Of a stretch of 52,089 bases of DNA, positions 9,801 through 16,792 are shown piece after piece (the first letter of the stretch is position 1; the number at the start of each line of letters is the position of its first letter). Both the position numbers and the translations under genes were made by a program. The notes beneath the pieces are model-generated. The model was given only the letters and a program-made list of their open reading frames with translations, searched no databases and was not told where the DNA came from. Origin of the DNA: Chryseobacterium gleum (lineage in GTDB: Bacteria; Bacteroidota; Bacteroidia; Flavobacteriales_D; Crocinitomicaceae); NCBI GenBank assembly GCA_945897805.1, contig CAMDFX010000017.1, forward strand, positions 1 to 52,089. The letters are read 5' to 3'.

Positions 9801-10002
9801 TATCATTTTTATTGAAAACTTTTGCATTGTAAACTGGCTCTCCCTTTTCGTCAAAAATTTTACCAGTTAAGGAACCTTGCGCTTTTAAGGATTCATTAGA
9901 TACCATAAAAAGAACCAAACAAAATGTCATTTTTAATACATTGTAATTCGCTAGAAATTTTTTGAATCCAATGGTTTTAAGATGAAGGTTATTGTGAATC
10001 AT
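6874..10002 (-). CDS. TonB-dependent receptor with carboxypeptidase-regulatory-like N-domain
   Basis: The product has 1042 residues. A signal sequence ends near residue 41 (LKA); a start at Met25 (base 9930) would give a shorter signal peptide and is also plausible. Residues 43-118 are a CarboxypepD_reg-like beta-sandwich (GKIFDEKGEPVYNAKVF, SDFEGNYSIEI, LIAFIGYDT). Residues about 150-265 are the plug domain, with ITVRGIGDRYVKTTLNG and LDIFPASLVDNVIITKTASPD. The remainder is a large barrel ending in FNIGLSYKL. Such receptors take up substrates, or interact with proteins, at the outer membrane using TonB energy. No SusD-type partner is encoded nearby; instead the gene is flanked by secreted paralogs of unknown function, which suggests that these may be its partners (inference). 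Confidence 0.93.
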   Translation of the reverse strand: MIHNNLHLKTIGFKKFLANYNVLKMTFCLVLFMVSNESLKAQGSLTGKIFDEKGEPVYNAKVFNKNDKLKVVRSDFEGNYSIEITSNQPQNILIAFIGYDTTSLIVNPLKNEVIEKNIVLQIEQLKVTKINEFSVVARRSKGNDEYMDKKKENSATTIDYISSETMKNTGDQNVSAATARVSGVSSSGGIITVRGIGDRYVKTTLNGSRIPTLDPLTNNLQLDIFPASLVDNVIITKTASPDLPGDWSGAYLSVETKDYPNKLSVSCDFQFGYNAQTSFKDVISSQRSETDWLGFDNGLRNRDQESILSPNFNPTAYQQLVALGLGDFYSNLGVSGWIDGSAQGDTYFKLGLVELGLLPAGLINDPIAYNNAKTVYLNDYKPQAFDKLNPSGTNYNNGFSNSWKTTKRRAPLNISQSFSVGDQTKLFGKTLGYFVGFRYGSSVRYDPNGISQRIGAEELGFPVDFIDNAQISRETNGWSALVNLVYKLNTRNKFSFLFMPNFTGTNDVANFSTVFDNTPSQEGRTQIMQFYEQRKQMIYQVKSEHFVPGSKMKIDFNASYTVGGSIAPDFKVTQYDFLKENGMITDYIFAPSAGDGIRRYYRYLDDNILDSRISAELPFGDSTKKLVRKLKFGGAYQRNDRKSNLNEFYLLDGNDLNKPELVSDDIDAFLSEDKFILTDRKVDFYYAERNFFRNNTFGNSSITAGFVMLDYELFKKLRFSGGVRVEQGKIFSDVVEYYNKGYKNNDLRRENLGGFPLVNAANLNEVNVLPSANFIYKLIDSDTTKLNLRLNYSQTVARPSIRELNDAAIYDNEFRTLIYGNSDLKFVHIKNFDFRAESYFKNGDNVSVSLFYKDFRNHIELGFGSSGITWQNIDKSNVKGIEIDVNKTVSKYIDLKANVTLVKSNSVFIRQDLELIDGVKVYTPIDTVNRPMFGQAPYIVNAIVVFKLDSIGLTTTLSYNIQGPRLAITGVVKGRPDVYEIQRNAIDFKMSKTIGKHFAASLTIRDLLNAKVRRAYKLPSGWQDFDSFRYGTNFNIGLSYKL

Positions 10003-10041
10003 AGCATGAAATAAAAAACTGAATAATCGTTTGGATATAGA

Positions 10042-11133
10042 TTACTCTTTAATGATTTTATGAGTTGAATTTTTTCCAGCTGCAGAAATTGTAACAAAAT
10101 ATATTCCGCTTGGCAAAGAAGAAATATCAACTTGTTGGCTAATTTTCCCACTGACAACTTTCAAATTTGATTTGCTCAAAACAGCACCTTGGATGTCTTG
10201 AATTTTATAAGAATCAGAAGCTGATTGCTCATTCAAACCTAGAACTACCATATTGAAAGAGTTTTTTGCAGGATTTGGGAAAATTGAAACGTTTGCTTTC
10301 GTTAATGTGTTTTCATTCACACTCACATTAGAAGTTGGAGATGTATAAATCAAACTCGGAATAGACAATTCTGGTGCAGTAGGATTTGTAGCTACATAAG
10401 TTTCACTTCCACCAGCTACTGGCGTACCAATTTGGATATTTAATTCAAAATTCAACACTCCATCAGTGGTAAATTGTCCTATTAAAACCATGTTACTTGG
10501 AGTCACACCTTGCACACCACCCAAAGCTGCAATTGCTCCACCATTTGAAACGAATGAATTTCCTGGCGTCTGATCAAAAATATCCGTTGCTGTGCCCAAT
10601 CCCAATGAATTTGGAATTACGGGAGTACCTGGCATCAATCCGTCTTGAGCACCTGTTCCATTGATTGGCAAACCAATTGATGCATCTGTATTTTCTAAAA
10701 CTCCATGTGCATTTCCAATTGAACCATCAGTATCTTCAGTTTTCAAAACGCCCATTGTTCCGCTCGCAGCTCCACCTACAGCAAGCCAAGAATCAATCAA
10801 AGTTGTATTTTTACGTGTATTGACAACACTTGTGTTTTGTGGGAAAACAGTTCCATTATTTGGGTCATTGTAAAAGTCAGTTGTTGTAGAAATTTTCAAA
10901 TCATGTTCTGAATTTCCAAACATTTGAATAAAACTATATCCGTCAGCTAAATCAGCGAAAACGCGGTAAGTAACAGAACCAACTTTCAATGGTGAAGTTG
11001 CACCGTTTAAATCAGCATTTAAAGAGTCTTCCAAATTTGATACATAGTATTTTTCAACTACAACACCTTCGAGACCCTGTGCTTGAGCGAACGAACTTGC
11101 CAATACGCAAGCAAATAACATTGTTTTTTTCAT
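10042..11133 (-). CDS. T9SS-secreted GLEGIVVEKYY-family paralog
   Basis: The product has 363 residues. Signal peptide 1-18 ends AQA and the mature protein starts QGLEGVVVEKYYVSN. The family domain spans about residues 19-265: VTYRVFADLADGY, TTTDFYNDPNNG, LIDSWLAVGG, MGVLKTEDTDGSIGNAHG, GAQDGLMPG, NMVLIGQFTTDGVLNFELNIQI. Residues about 282-363 are a T9SS type A sorting domain (VSIFPNPAKNSFN, IYFVTISAAGKNSTHKIIKE). It is the closest of the set to the partial gene at the left edge. It starts 5 bp after the stop of the gene at 11139 and ends 39 bp before the receptor gene, so it is in the same operon. Function is unknown. Confidence 0.92.
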   Translation of the reverse strand: MKKTMLFACVLASSFAQAQGLEGVVVEKYYVSNLEDSLNADLNGATSPLKVGSVTYRVFADLADGYSFIQMFGNSEHDLKISTTTDFYNDPNNGTVFPQNTSVVNTRKNTTLIDSWLAVGGAASGTMGVLKTEDTDGSIGNAHGVLENTDASIGLPINGTGAQDGLMPGTPVIPNSLGLGTATDIFDQTPGNSFVSNGGAIAALGGVQGVTPSNMVLIGQFTTDGVLNFELNIQIGTPVAGGSETYVATNPTAPELSIPSLIYTSPTSNVSVNENTLTKANVSIFPNPAKNSFNMVVLGLNEQSASDSYKIQDIQGAVLSKSNLKVVSGKISQQVDISSLPSGIYFVTISAAGKNSTHKIIKE

Positions 11134-11138
11134 AATTT

Positions 11139-11957
11139 CTATTTTTTTCGTTTATTACATTTTGATTTTTTAGATCTACTTGAGTATATTAGTTGAGGCA
11201 TGAAGATTTCTTTTCCTGTTGGGTTTCTAGCAACATATTTTTGTATTTCACCTGTTTTGGTTGAACCAACTTGGATATTTAATTCGAAATTCAGTTCACC
11301 GTTCGTGGTAATTTGAGCAATGAGCACGTTATTATTAGTCAATGAATCGGCACCAACGGATCCTTTTCCTAAATAAGCCCAAGTACCATTACTAGTTTTA
11401 AACTCTGAACCAACTTTATTTTTAAACACGGCTACAGCGCTATCAATACCAAAAAAAGTTGGTCGAGGAATTGATTCACTTGACAATAAACCATCTTTTT
11501 CGATCAACGAAATTTCTTTTGATTTAGAAGTAAACAAACCATTTGGGTGTTTTACAGTTTCTAACGTGTCATCTGAAGACTTTAAAATGCCGTAGTATTT
11601 TTCTCCACCAGCACCCACAGAGAGCCATGAATCAAGCATCACTGCTTTTTTCCCCAGATGTCTCCTTGCAATGGTGTTTGGAATATAATCTCCGTTGTCG
11701 ACGTCATTGAAGAAATTGGTTGTGGTTGAAATAGTTAAAGGATGATTGGTATTCCCGTAAGCGGCTTGAAATCTAAAATCGGTATGTAAATCAACAAAAA
11801 TCCTGTAAGTTACCGTTCCTCTAGGCACACCAAATATTTCCAATTCATCGTTGGTAGCTTCATAATATTTCTCCACAATAATGCCTTCAAGACCTTGTTG
11901 ACCAAAACTGCACAACAATTGAAAAGCACAAAGTAACGTAAAGTAAAATTTGTTCAT
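11139..11957 (-). CDS. Secreted GLEGIVVEKYY-family paralog without sorting domain
   Basis: I place the start at the ATG complementary to 11955-11957, giving 272 residues with a signal peptide of about 19 residues ending CSFG and a mature start QQGLEGIIVEKYYEA. The longer frame from 12014 would put 19 residues in front of the signal peptide. The family domain is complete: VTYRIFVDLHTDF, TTTNFFNDVDNG, MLDSWLSVGAGG, YYGILKSSDD, NNVLIAQITTNGELNFELNIQV, YVARNPTGKEIFMPQLIYSS. It stops directly after this domain with a basic tail SRSKKSKCNKRKK, so unlike its paralogs it has no T9SS type A domain and should remain in the periplasm or leave by another route. It is the first gene of the operon. Confidence 0.88.
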   Translation of the reverse strand: MNKFYFTLLCAFQLLCSFGQQGLEGIIVEKYYEATNDELEIFGVPRGTVTYRIFVDLHTDFRFQAAYGNTNHPLTISTTTNFFNDVDNGDYIPNTIARRHLGKKAVMLDSWLSVGAGGEKYYGILKSSDDTLETVKHPNGLFTSKSKEISLIEKDGLLSSESIPRPTFFGIDSAVAVFKNKVGSEFKTSNGTWAYLGKGSVGADSLTNNNVLIAQITTNGELNFELNIQVGSTKTGEIQKYVARNPTGKEIFMPQLIYSSRSKKSKCNKRKK

Positions 11958-11997
11958 ATTTAGATAAATGAAAAACGCTTTCTTTCTAAAATTTGAA

Positions 11998-12005
11998 CAA
12001 AAATA
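11998..12005 (-). promoter_or_regulatory. Possible -7 box for the surface operon
   Basis: On the minus strand the sequence reads TATTTTTG, a match to the Bacteroidota TAnnTTTG element, 40 bp upstream of the start at 11957. The nearest TTG upstream is 14 bp away, shorter than the usual 17-23, so the -33 element is not convincing. Confidence 0.4.
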
Positions 12006-12179
12006 CGCCATCAATTCTTCAAGAAAATTAACTAAGTATTATCTTTGCATTAAAGAGTAAAACATTAAAAATCATAACTTTAATTTTTTTTTGTTATTTT
12101 ATTTTTAAAACTGAACATTTAATTTTAAAGATTTATTTTATTTTAATATAGAATTAATTATTTAGTTACTTATGACAGA

Positions 12180-12225
12180 ATTTATGCTATTTGAAAATCA
12201 GCATTTATTTTCAAATAGCATAAAT
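12180..12225. repeat. 19-bp perfect inverted repeat (stem-loop)
   Basis: Arms 12180-12198 and 12207-12225 are exact reverse complements over 19 bp, with the 8-base loop CAGCATTT. It lies 145 bp beyond the stop of the MFS gene. Neither strand shows a T-run directly after it, so it is not a standard intrinsic terminator; it may stabilise or terminate the MFS transcript, or bind a protein. Confidence 0.85.
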
Positions 12226-12369
12226 AAAAATTTGAAATTCAATTTATTAAAATGAAAAAGTAAATGTATCTGAATTCTGATTGCGTTGAAAACAGCTCAC
12301 ATTAAATTAATAATAAATTCAAATCAATTTAATAAATCAAAACCTGTAGAAGAATCTTCAAAAATGATC

Positions 12370-13593
12370 TTACCCTTTCAACTTTTTAATTGTTGGCAAG
12401 AAAATATTGATAATGCCAATCAAAGGTAAAAATGAGCAAAGGAAGAAGACTTCTCCAATGCTCGTTCTATCGGCTAATTTTCCCAAAAGCGCTGAGCCTA
12501 AAGCGCCCATTCCAAATGCAAACCCGAAGAAAAGTCCTGACACCATTCCTACCCTGCCCGGCAGTAATTCTTGGGCATGAACAATGATTGCTGAAAATGC
12601 TGATGCTAAAATAAAACCAATTATTACTGCCAATACGATTGTCCAAGTGAAATTAGCGTGGGGCAAGAGCAATGTAAATGGCGCAACACCTAGGATCGAA
12701 AACCAAATCACGTATTTTCTTCCAAATCGATCTCCAATTGGTCCACCGATTAAAGTTCCAGCAGCGATTGCACCTAAAAAAATGAAAAGATAAAATTGAG
12801 ATTGTTGCACAGAAACACCAAATTTATCAATCAAAAAGAAAGTGAAATAATTTGTCATGCTTGCAGTATAGAAGAATTTTGAAAAAATCAAAATCAATAA
12901 AATCACAATGGATAAAATGACTTTAGATTTAGGTAAATCATGTTTTTCTTCCTTTTTAGTTATGTTATTATTCGCCCGCCATTTCAAATGTTTATCATAC
13001 CAAATTCCCACTTTCATCAAAACAGCCAAACCAATAAATGCAGCGATTGTGAACCAAAGAATGTGAATTTGTCCATGAACGGCCACAATTAAAGCGACCA
13101 GCAATGGGCCGATTGCGCTTCCTGTGTTTCCGCCCAATTGAAAGATAGACTGTGCCATACCGCGTTTTCCACCAGAGGCAAAAAATGCCAATTTGGAAGA
13201 TTCAGGATGAAAAATCGATGATCCGATTCCCACCAATCCTGCGGATAAAAGCAAGGTGTAATAACTCCAAGAAAATGACAATAGAATGATGCCTGAAAGC
13301 GTAAAACACATTCCGAAAACAAAAGAATATGGCTGTGGTTTTTTGTCTGTATAAAATCCAATGAAAGGCTGTAAAAGCGAAGAAGTAATTTGAAAAGTAA
13401 AAGTAATTAACCCAATTTGAGAGAATGTCAAGTCATACTTTTGCTGCATCAAAGGATACATTGATGGAATGATCGATTGCAATAAATCATTGATTAAATG
13501 TGCAAAACAAATCGCAAAAAGTATTGGATAAACCGTGTGTTGCCCGATTGATTTTTCTCCCAAATAAGATTGCCCTTCTAAAGATTCGCTCAT
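12370..13593 (-). CDS. fsr: MFS transporter, fosmidomycin-resistance (Fsr) family
   Basis: The product has 407 residues with about twelve hydrophobic segments, the usual length for the Fsr branch of the major facilitator superfamily. Recognisable segments are FAICFAHLINDLLQSIIPSMYP in the first helix, FIGFYTDKKPQPY in the helix 2-3 loop, GIGSSIFHPESSKLAF, GGNTGSAIGPLLVA and GGPIGDRFGRKYVIW in the second half. Members are inner-membrane proton-driven drug exporters; E. coli Fsr exports fosmidomycin, but the substrate here is not predictable. The start overlaps the stop of the upstream membrane-protein gene by 4 bp, so the two are translationally coupled. Confidence 0.88.
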   Translation of the reverse strand: MSESLEGQSYLGEKSIGQHTVYPILFAICFAHLINDLLQSIIPSMYPLMQQKYDLTFSQIGLITFTFQITSSLLQPFIGFYTDKKPQPYSFVFGMCFTLSGIILLSFSWSYYTLLLSAGLVGIGSSIFHPESSKLAFFASGGKRGMAQSIFQLGGNTGSAIGPLLVALIVAVHGQIHILWFTIAAFIGLAVLMKVGIWYDKHLKWRANNNITKKEEKHDLPKSKVILSIVILLILIFSKFFYTASMTNYFTFFLIDKFGVSVQQSQFYLFIFLGAIAAGTLIGGPIGDRFGRKYVIWFSILGVAPFTLLLPHANFTWTIVLAVIIGFILASAFSAIIVHAQELLPGRVGMVSGLFFGFAFGMGALGSALLGKLADRTSIGEVFFLCSFLPLIGIINIFLPTIKKLKG

Positions 13594-14174
13594 TTCTTTA
13601 ATTTTAGATTCTTATTTTTGGGCGGCAATATTTTTGCGTTTCTCTTGTTGAATCGAAAAAGTAAAATGGCGGCAAAGATGGCACCAATAATAAATCCAAC
13701 TAATAAATTAAACTCAAAATAAAGACTTTCCAAGGCAAAAGTGTATTTCATAGGAAAAGGCGTTTTGACTTTCAACATGTCTTCATATTGTTGATTCAAA
13801 CTGCTGATTTGAATGATCCAAAAGATGAATCCTGAAATAAAAATAGACGCAATTACGAAAGCTTTCTGCGCAAAAACCGCCAATTTTAATAATTTTTGAA
13901 TGGCGAAAACCATCAATGGAACCAAGACGAAAGCCGCGATATATAGCATTTTTAGTTCCAACTCAGTTCCAATTTTCGTAGTCGTGATTTCAATATTATT
14001 GAGTAACGAAAATGAAAAAGATTGAAAAAAAGGATGAGAAACAAATCCAACTAATCCCAATCCAAGCGTAAAAAGTGCCACTTGCAAATACAATTTCCAA
14101 GGAGATTCTTCGAACACATTGGAAAGCTGTTTTGATTTTTGGCTGTTTTGATTTTGCTTTTTAAATTCACTCAT
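13590..14174 (-). CDS. Four-helix membrane protein of unknown function
   Basis: I choose the ATG at 14174 (MSEFKKQNQNS), giving 194 residues; a longer frame from 14240 adds 22 residues without a family-like N-terminus. After a polar N-terminal stretch there are four hydrophobic segments (LYLQVALFTLGLGLVGF; MLYIAAFVLVPLMVFAI; AFVIASIFISGFIFWII; FNLLVGFIIGAIFAAILLF) and a basic C-terminal tail, typical of an inner-membrane protein with positive-inside ends. I do not recognise a family. It overlaps the MFS exporter gene by 4 bp, so it may assist or be regulated with that transporter (inference). Confidence 0.75.
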   Translation of the reverse strand: MSEFKKQNQNSQKSKQLSNVFEESPWKLYLQVALFTLGLGLVGFVSHPFFQSFSFSLLNNIEITTTKIGTELELKMLYIAAFVLVPLMVFAIQKLLKLAVFAQKAFVIASIFISGFIFWIIQISSLNQQYEDMLKVKTPFPMKYTFALESLYFEFNLLVGFIIGAIFAAILLFRFNKRNAKILPPKNKNLKLKK

Positions 14175-14283
14175 CTTGGTGACAAAATTACAATCATTTG
14201 AAAAAAAACACTTGATAAATGCGTAAAAATATGTTTTCACTCAAAATTGCATTTCATATCTGGGTCTTTATTAACTTCGTTAC

Positions 14284-14727
14284 ATGAAAAAATTTCAATT
14301 ATTATTTTTGATTTCAATTGTAATATTAGTTGTTTCTTGCGGATGGAAAGCAAAAAATGAAAGCAATCTGACCACCAAAGACCTTCAATTTATTCGTGAT
14401 TTGGGCATTTTAGACTCCAATGAAACTATATTATTGTTCGAAACAAATGGCGGTTTCTCAGGTTTGAAACAAAGTGGAAATTTTGTCACTGATAAACGCG
14501 TGGCCAGCTATTGGATTGAAAACAACTTAAAAGAATTGAATTTCGCGTTTTATTCGCAAATTGACTCTATGAAATTGAACAACAAAACCAATGCCTTGAC
14601 GTTGGCCTCTTCCATCACCATTTTCGCTAATTATAAGAAGACTTTTGACCTTTACATTGATGCAGACAGCAGCAGATTAAATCAATTTTATGATAAAACG
14701 TTAGAGATATGGAAGAAAAATAAATAA
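14284..14727 (+). CDS. Small lipoprotein of unknown function
   Basis: The product has 147 residues. A lipoprotein signal ends in V-V-S-C with Cys at residue 19. The mature part is about 128 residues of mixed helix and strand with no domain that I recognise; ETILLFETNGGFSGLKQSGNFVTDKRVASYWIE gives the most structured-looking stretch. It is divergent from the membrane-protein gene (110 bp apart) and 76 bp upstream of the ComEC-like gene on the same strand. Confidence 0.75.
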   Translation: MKKFQLLFLISIVILVVSCGWKAKNESNLTTKDLQFIRDLGILDSNETILLFETNGGFSGLKQSGNFVTDKRVASYWIENNLKELNFAFYSQIDSMKLNNKTNALTLASSITIFANYKKTFDLYIDADSSRLNQFYDKTLEIWKKNK

Positions 14728-14803
14728 TCAATTAAAATATTTTGACATTATTAGTTCATTAATTGAAAATAAATAATAATTTTAGCCTAATAATCAAACT
14801 TTT

Positions 14804-16780
14804 ATGCGGTTTCAATACATGCCTTTTTTATGGTTTTTCTTTTCCATGGCCTTTGGTATTATCATCGCCGATTTATTTCCATTTGATTTTTATATTTCAG
14901 CATTTACACTCGTCATCAGTCTGCTTATTTTCGCAGGAATTCAGACGCTTCAACACAAAGCTGAATCCACTTTTGTAAAGCTTCAATTCATTTTCCCTCT
15001 GTTGATTTTCTTTCAATTAGGACAAACTTTATACCTATTTGAAAATCCAACCAATGACATTTATCATGTTGAAAACCAGTATTTGATAGGCGACAAAGTG
15101 ATGGTCGAAATTGACGTAATTTCCAAAACTGCAGGAGTTTACAAAAAATGTGAAGTAGAAGCAAAATACATCATTCGCTACAAAGACACAGTTCCCACAA
15201 GAGGAAAAATTTTGATGTTTTTGGAAGATTCGACTTCAAAATTGCAACGAAAACAAATTTGTATTGTCAATGCTGAACTTACAGATATTGGAAACAGTAA
15301 AAATCCGGGAGAATTTGACAGTCAAAAATTTTGGAAACATAAATCGATTCAAAATAGCGCTTTTGTATCTGAAGATCAATACATTGTTATAGGGAAATCA
15401 GAATGGAAAATTATGGATTTATTCATCGGCCTCCGAGAAAAATTCGCCTCAATTTTGGACACTTTCCTGGCGGGAGATGAAAATGCAGTTGCCAAAGGAT
15501 TAATTTTGGGAGATCGAAGTTCAATCGACAGTGAAATATCTCGCAAATTTGGAAACACCGGAGCGATGCATATTCTGGCAGTTTCTGGACTTCATGTGGC
15601 CATTTTAGTGCAAATTCTAACTTTGATTTTCGGACTTTTCGCCAAATGGATTTCCAAAAATCAAGCATTAATATTGGCATTGATTATCGTCTGGATTTAT
15701 TCCGCTTTAACAGGATTGTCTTCATCCGTGGTGCGCTCTGCATTAATGTTTACCGTTCTGGCTGGGAGCACTTTGACAGGCAGAAAATACAGCGGATTCA
15801 ATTCTTTGGCACTTTCCGCAGTGTTGATTTTAGTCTGGAATCCACACTTTCTTTTTGACATTGGATTTCAACTTTCGTACTTGGCTATGGTCGGAATTTT
15901 CTTGTTTAACAAACATTTAAGCGTACTTTTTTACACCAAAATCAAATGGATTCAACTCGCTTGGGAAGGCACCATGGTAGGAATTGCTGCACAAATTATG
16001 ACAGTGCCGTTAACTTTATATTACTTTCATCAATTTCCAAATTATTTCATTTTAACCAATTTAGGATTGATGGTTTTCTCCTTTTTGGTTTTGGCGCTTG
16101 GTATCACTTTATTTGCAGTTGCTTGGTGGAATCCGCTGGCAAAAGCCATTGCATTTTTACTTTTTTGGACGATGTTTGCCATGCTGTGGATAATCGATTT
16201 TGTCGATTCACTTCCCGGAGCTGTTTCCAATGGATTTGTGCTGCAATTCTGGGAAGTTGCATTTCTTTTTGCTGTGATTATTGTATTTTACTGGAGTTTG
16301 GTGGCTAAGAAAATCAAAGTTTTACGGCCCATTTTGCTCATTTCTATTTTTTGGATTGGCTTGCTAGTTTCAGATCGTTTTCAAAGAATGAATACTGCAC
16401 AAATTTGTTTTTTTCAGGCGAATGAACCAACATTTGTTGTTCAGCATGACGGCCGAAATTTTTGTTTTTATGCGAATCGAAATAAAAATCCCAAAAAGGC
16501 GAAATATGTTGCGGAAGCTTTTCAAAAAATGTATCCTGGGATGTTGCATTATTTTGAAATCTCGGGAAATCGGAATACACAAATTAAGCTGCATGCTGGA
16601 TTTATAAGAATTGAGCACCTGAAAGGAGGTTATGAAATTAAACTGAAAGGAAAATCCTATTTTTTGGCGACGAGCGACGAACATGCGGATACAAATTCAG
16701 AAATTATTTATTCGCCTTGGTTGGCAAACAAAAAACTCGAAAATCAATTGGCTTTTGGTGCTTTACAATTCGATTTATGA
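14804..16780 (+). CDS. comEC: ComEC/Rec2-family DNA-uptake channel protein without beta-lactamase-like domain
   Basis: The product has 658 residues. It begins with two to three hydrophobic segments followed by a DUF4131-type soluble domain (to about residue 190). The Competence domain follows (about 215-490): LAGDENAVAKGLILGDRSSID, GAMHILAVSGLHVAILVQIL, ALTGLSSSVVRSALM, FDIGFQLSYLAMVGIFLF and VGIAAQIMTVPLTLYYF, the signature helices of ComEC. The C-terminal 135 residues form a small soluble domain that has none of the HxHxDH metal ligands of the metallo-beta-lactamase domain present in Bacillus ComEC. It should transport single-stranded DNA across the inner membrane. It converges with the lipoprotein gene at 16793, 12 bp away. 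Confidence 0.9.
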   Translation: MRFQYMPFLWFFFSMAFGIIIADLFPFDFYISAFTLVISLLIFAGIQTLQHKAESTFVKLQFIFPLLIFFQLGQTLYLFENPTNDIYHVENQYLIGDKVMVEIDVISKTAGVYKKCEVEAKYIIRYKDTVPTRGKILMFLEDSTSKLQRKQICIVNAELTDIGNSKNPGEFDSQKFWKHKSIQNSAFVSEDQYIVIGKSEWKIMDLFIGLREKFASILDTFLAGDENAVAKGLILGDRSSIDSEISRKFGNTGAMHILAVSGLHVAILVQILTLIFGLFAKWISKNQALILALIIVWIYSALTGLSSSVVRSALMFTVLAGSTLTGRKYSGFNSLALSAVLILVWNPHFLFDIGFQLSYLAMVGIFLFNKHLSVLFYTKIKWIQLAWEGTMVGIAAQIMTVPLTLYYFHQFPNYFILTNLGLMVFSFLVLALGITLFAVAWWNPLAKAIAFLLFWTMFAMLWIIDFVDSLPGAVSNGFVLQFWEVAFLFAVIIVFYWSLVAKKIKVLRPILLISIFWIGLLVSDRFQRMNTAQICFFQANEPTFVVQHDGRNFCFYANRNKNPKKAKYVAEAFQKMYPGMLHYFEISGNRNTQIKLHAGFIRIEHLKGGYEIKLKGKSYFLATSDEHADTNSEIIYSPWLANKKLENQLAFGALQFDL

Positions 16781-16792
16781 GAGCAAATAAAA

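Larger units (their letters stand above)
11958..12369. other. Intergenic region, about 410 bp
   Basis: AT-rich and non-coding on both strands. It contains the putative promoter of the surface operon (left end) and a long perfect inverted repeat (12180-12225). The right 140 bp beyond the repeat show nothing I can name. Confidence 0.6.

Noticed and set aside
11958-12014. N-terminal extension of the first paralog (start at 12014)
   Set aside because: It would place 19 residues with several charges in front of a normal signal peptide and would cover the likely promoter.
12040-12047. TATCTTTG on the plus strand as a promoter
   Set aside because: Good -7 match, but there is no TTG at the -33 position and no gene downstream on that strand; kept only as a possible small-RNA start in the findings.
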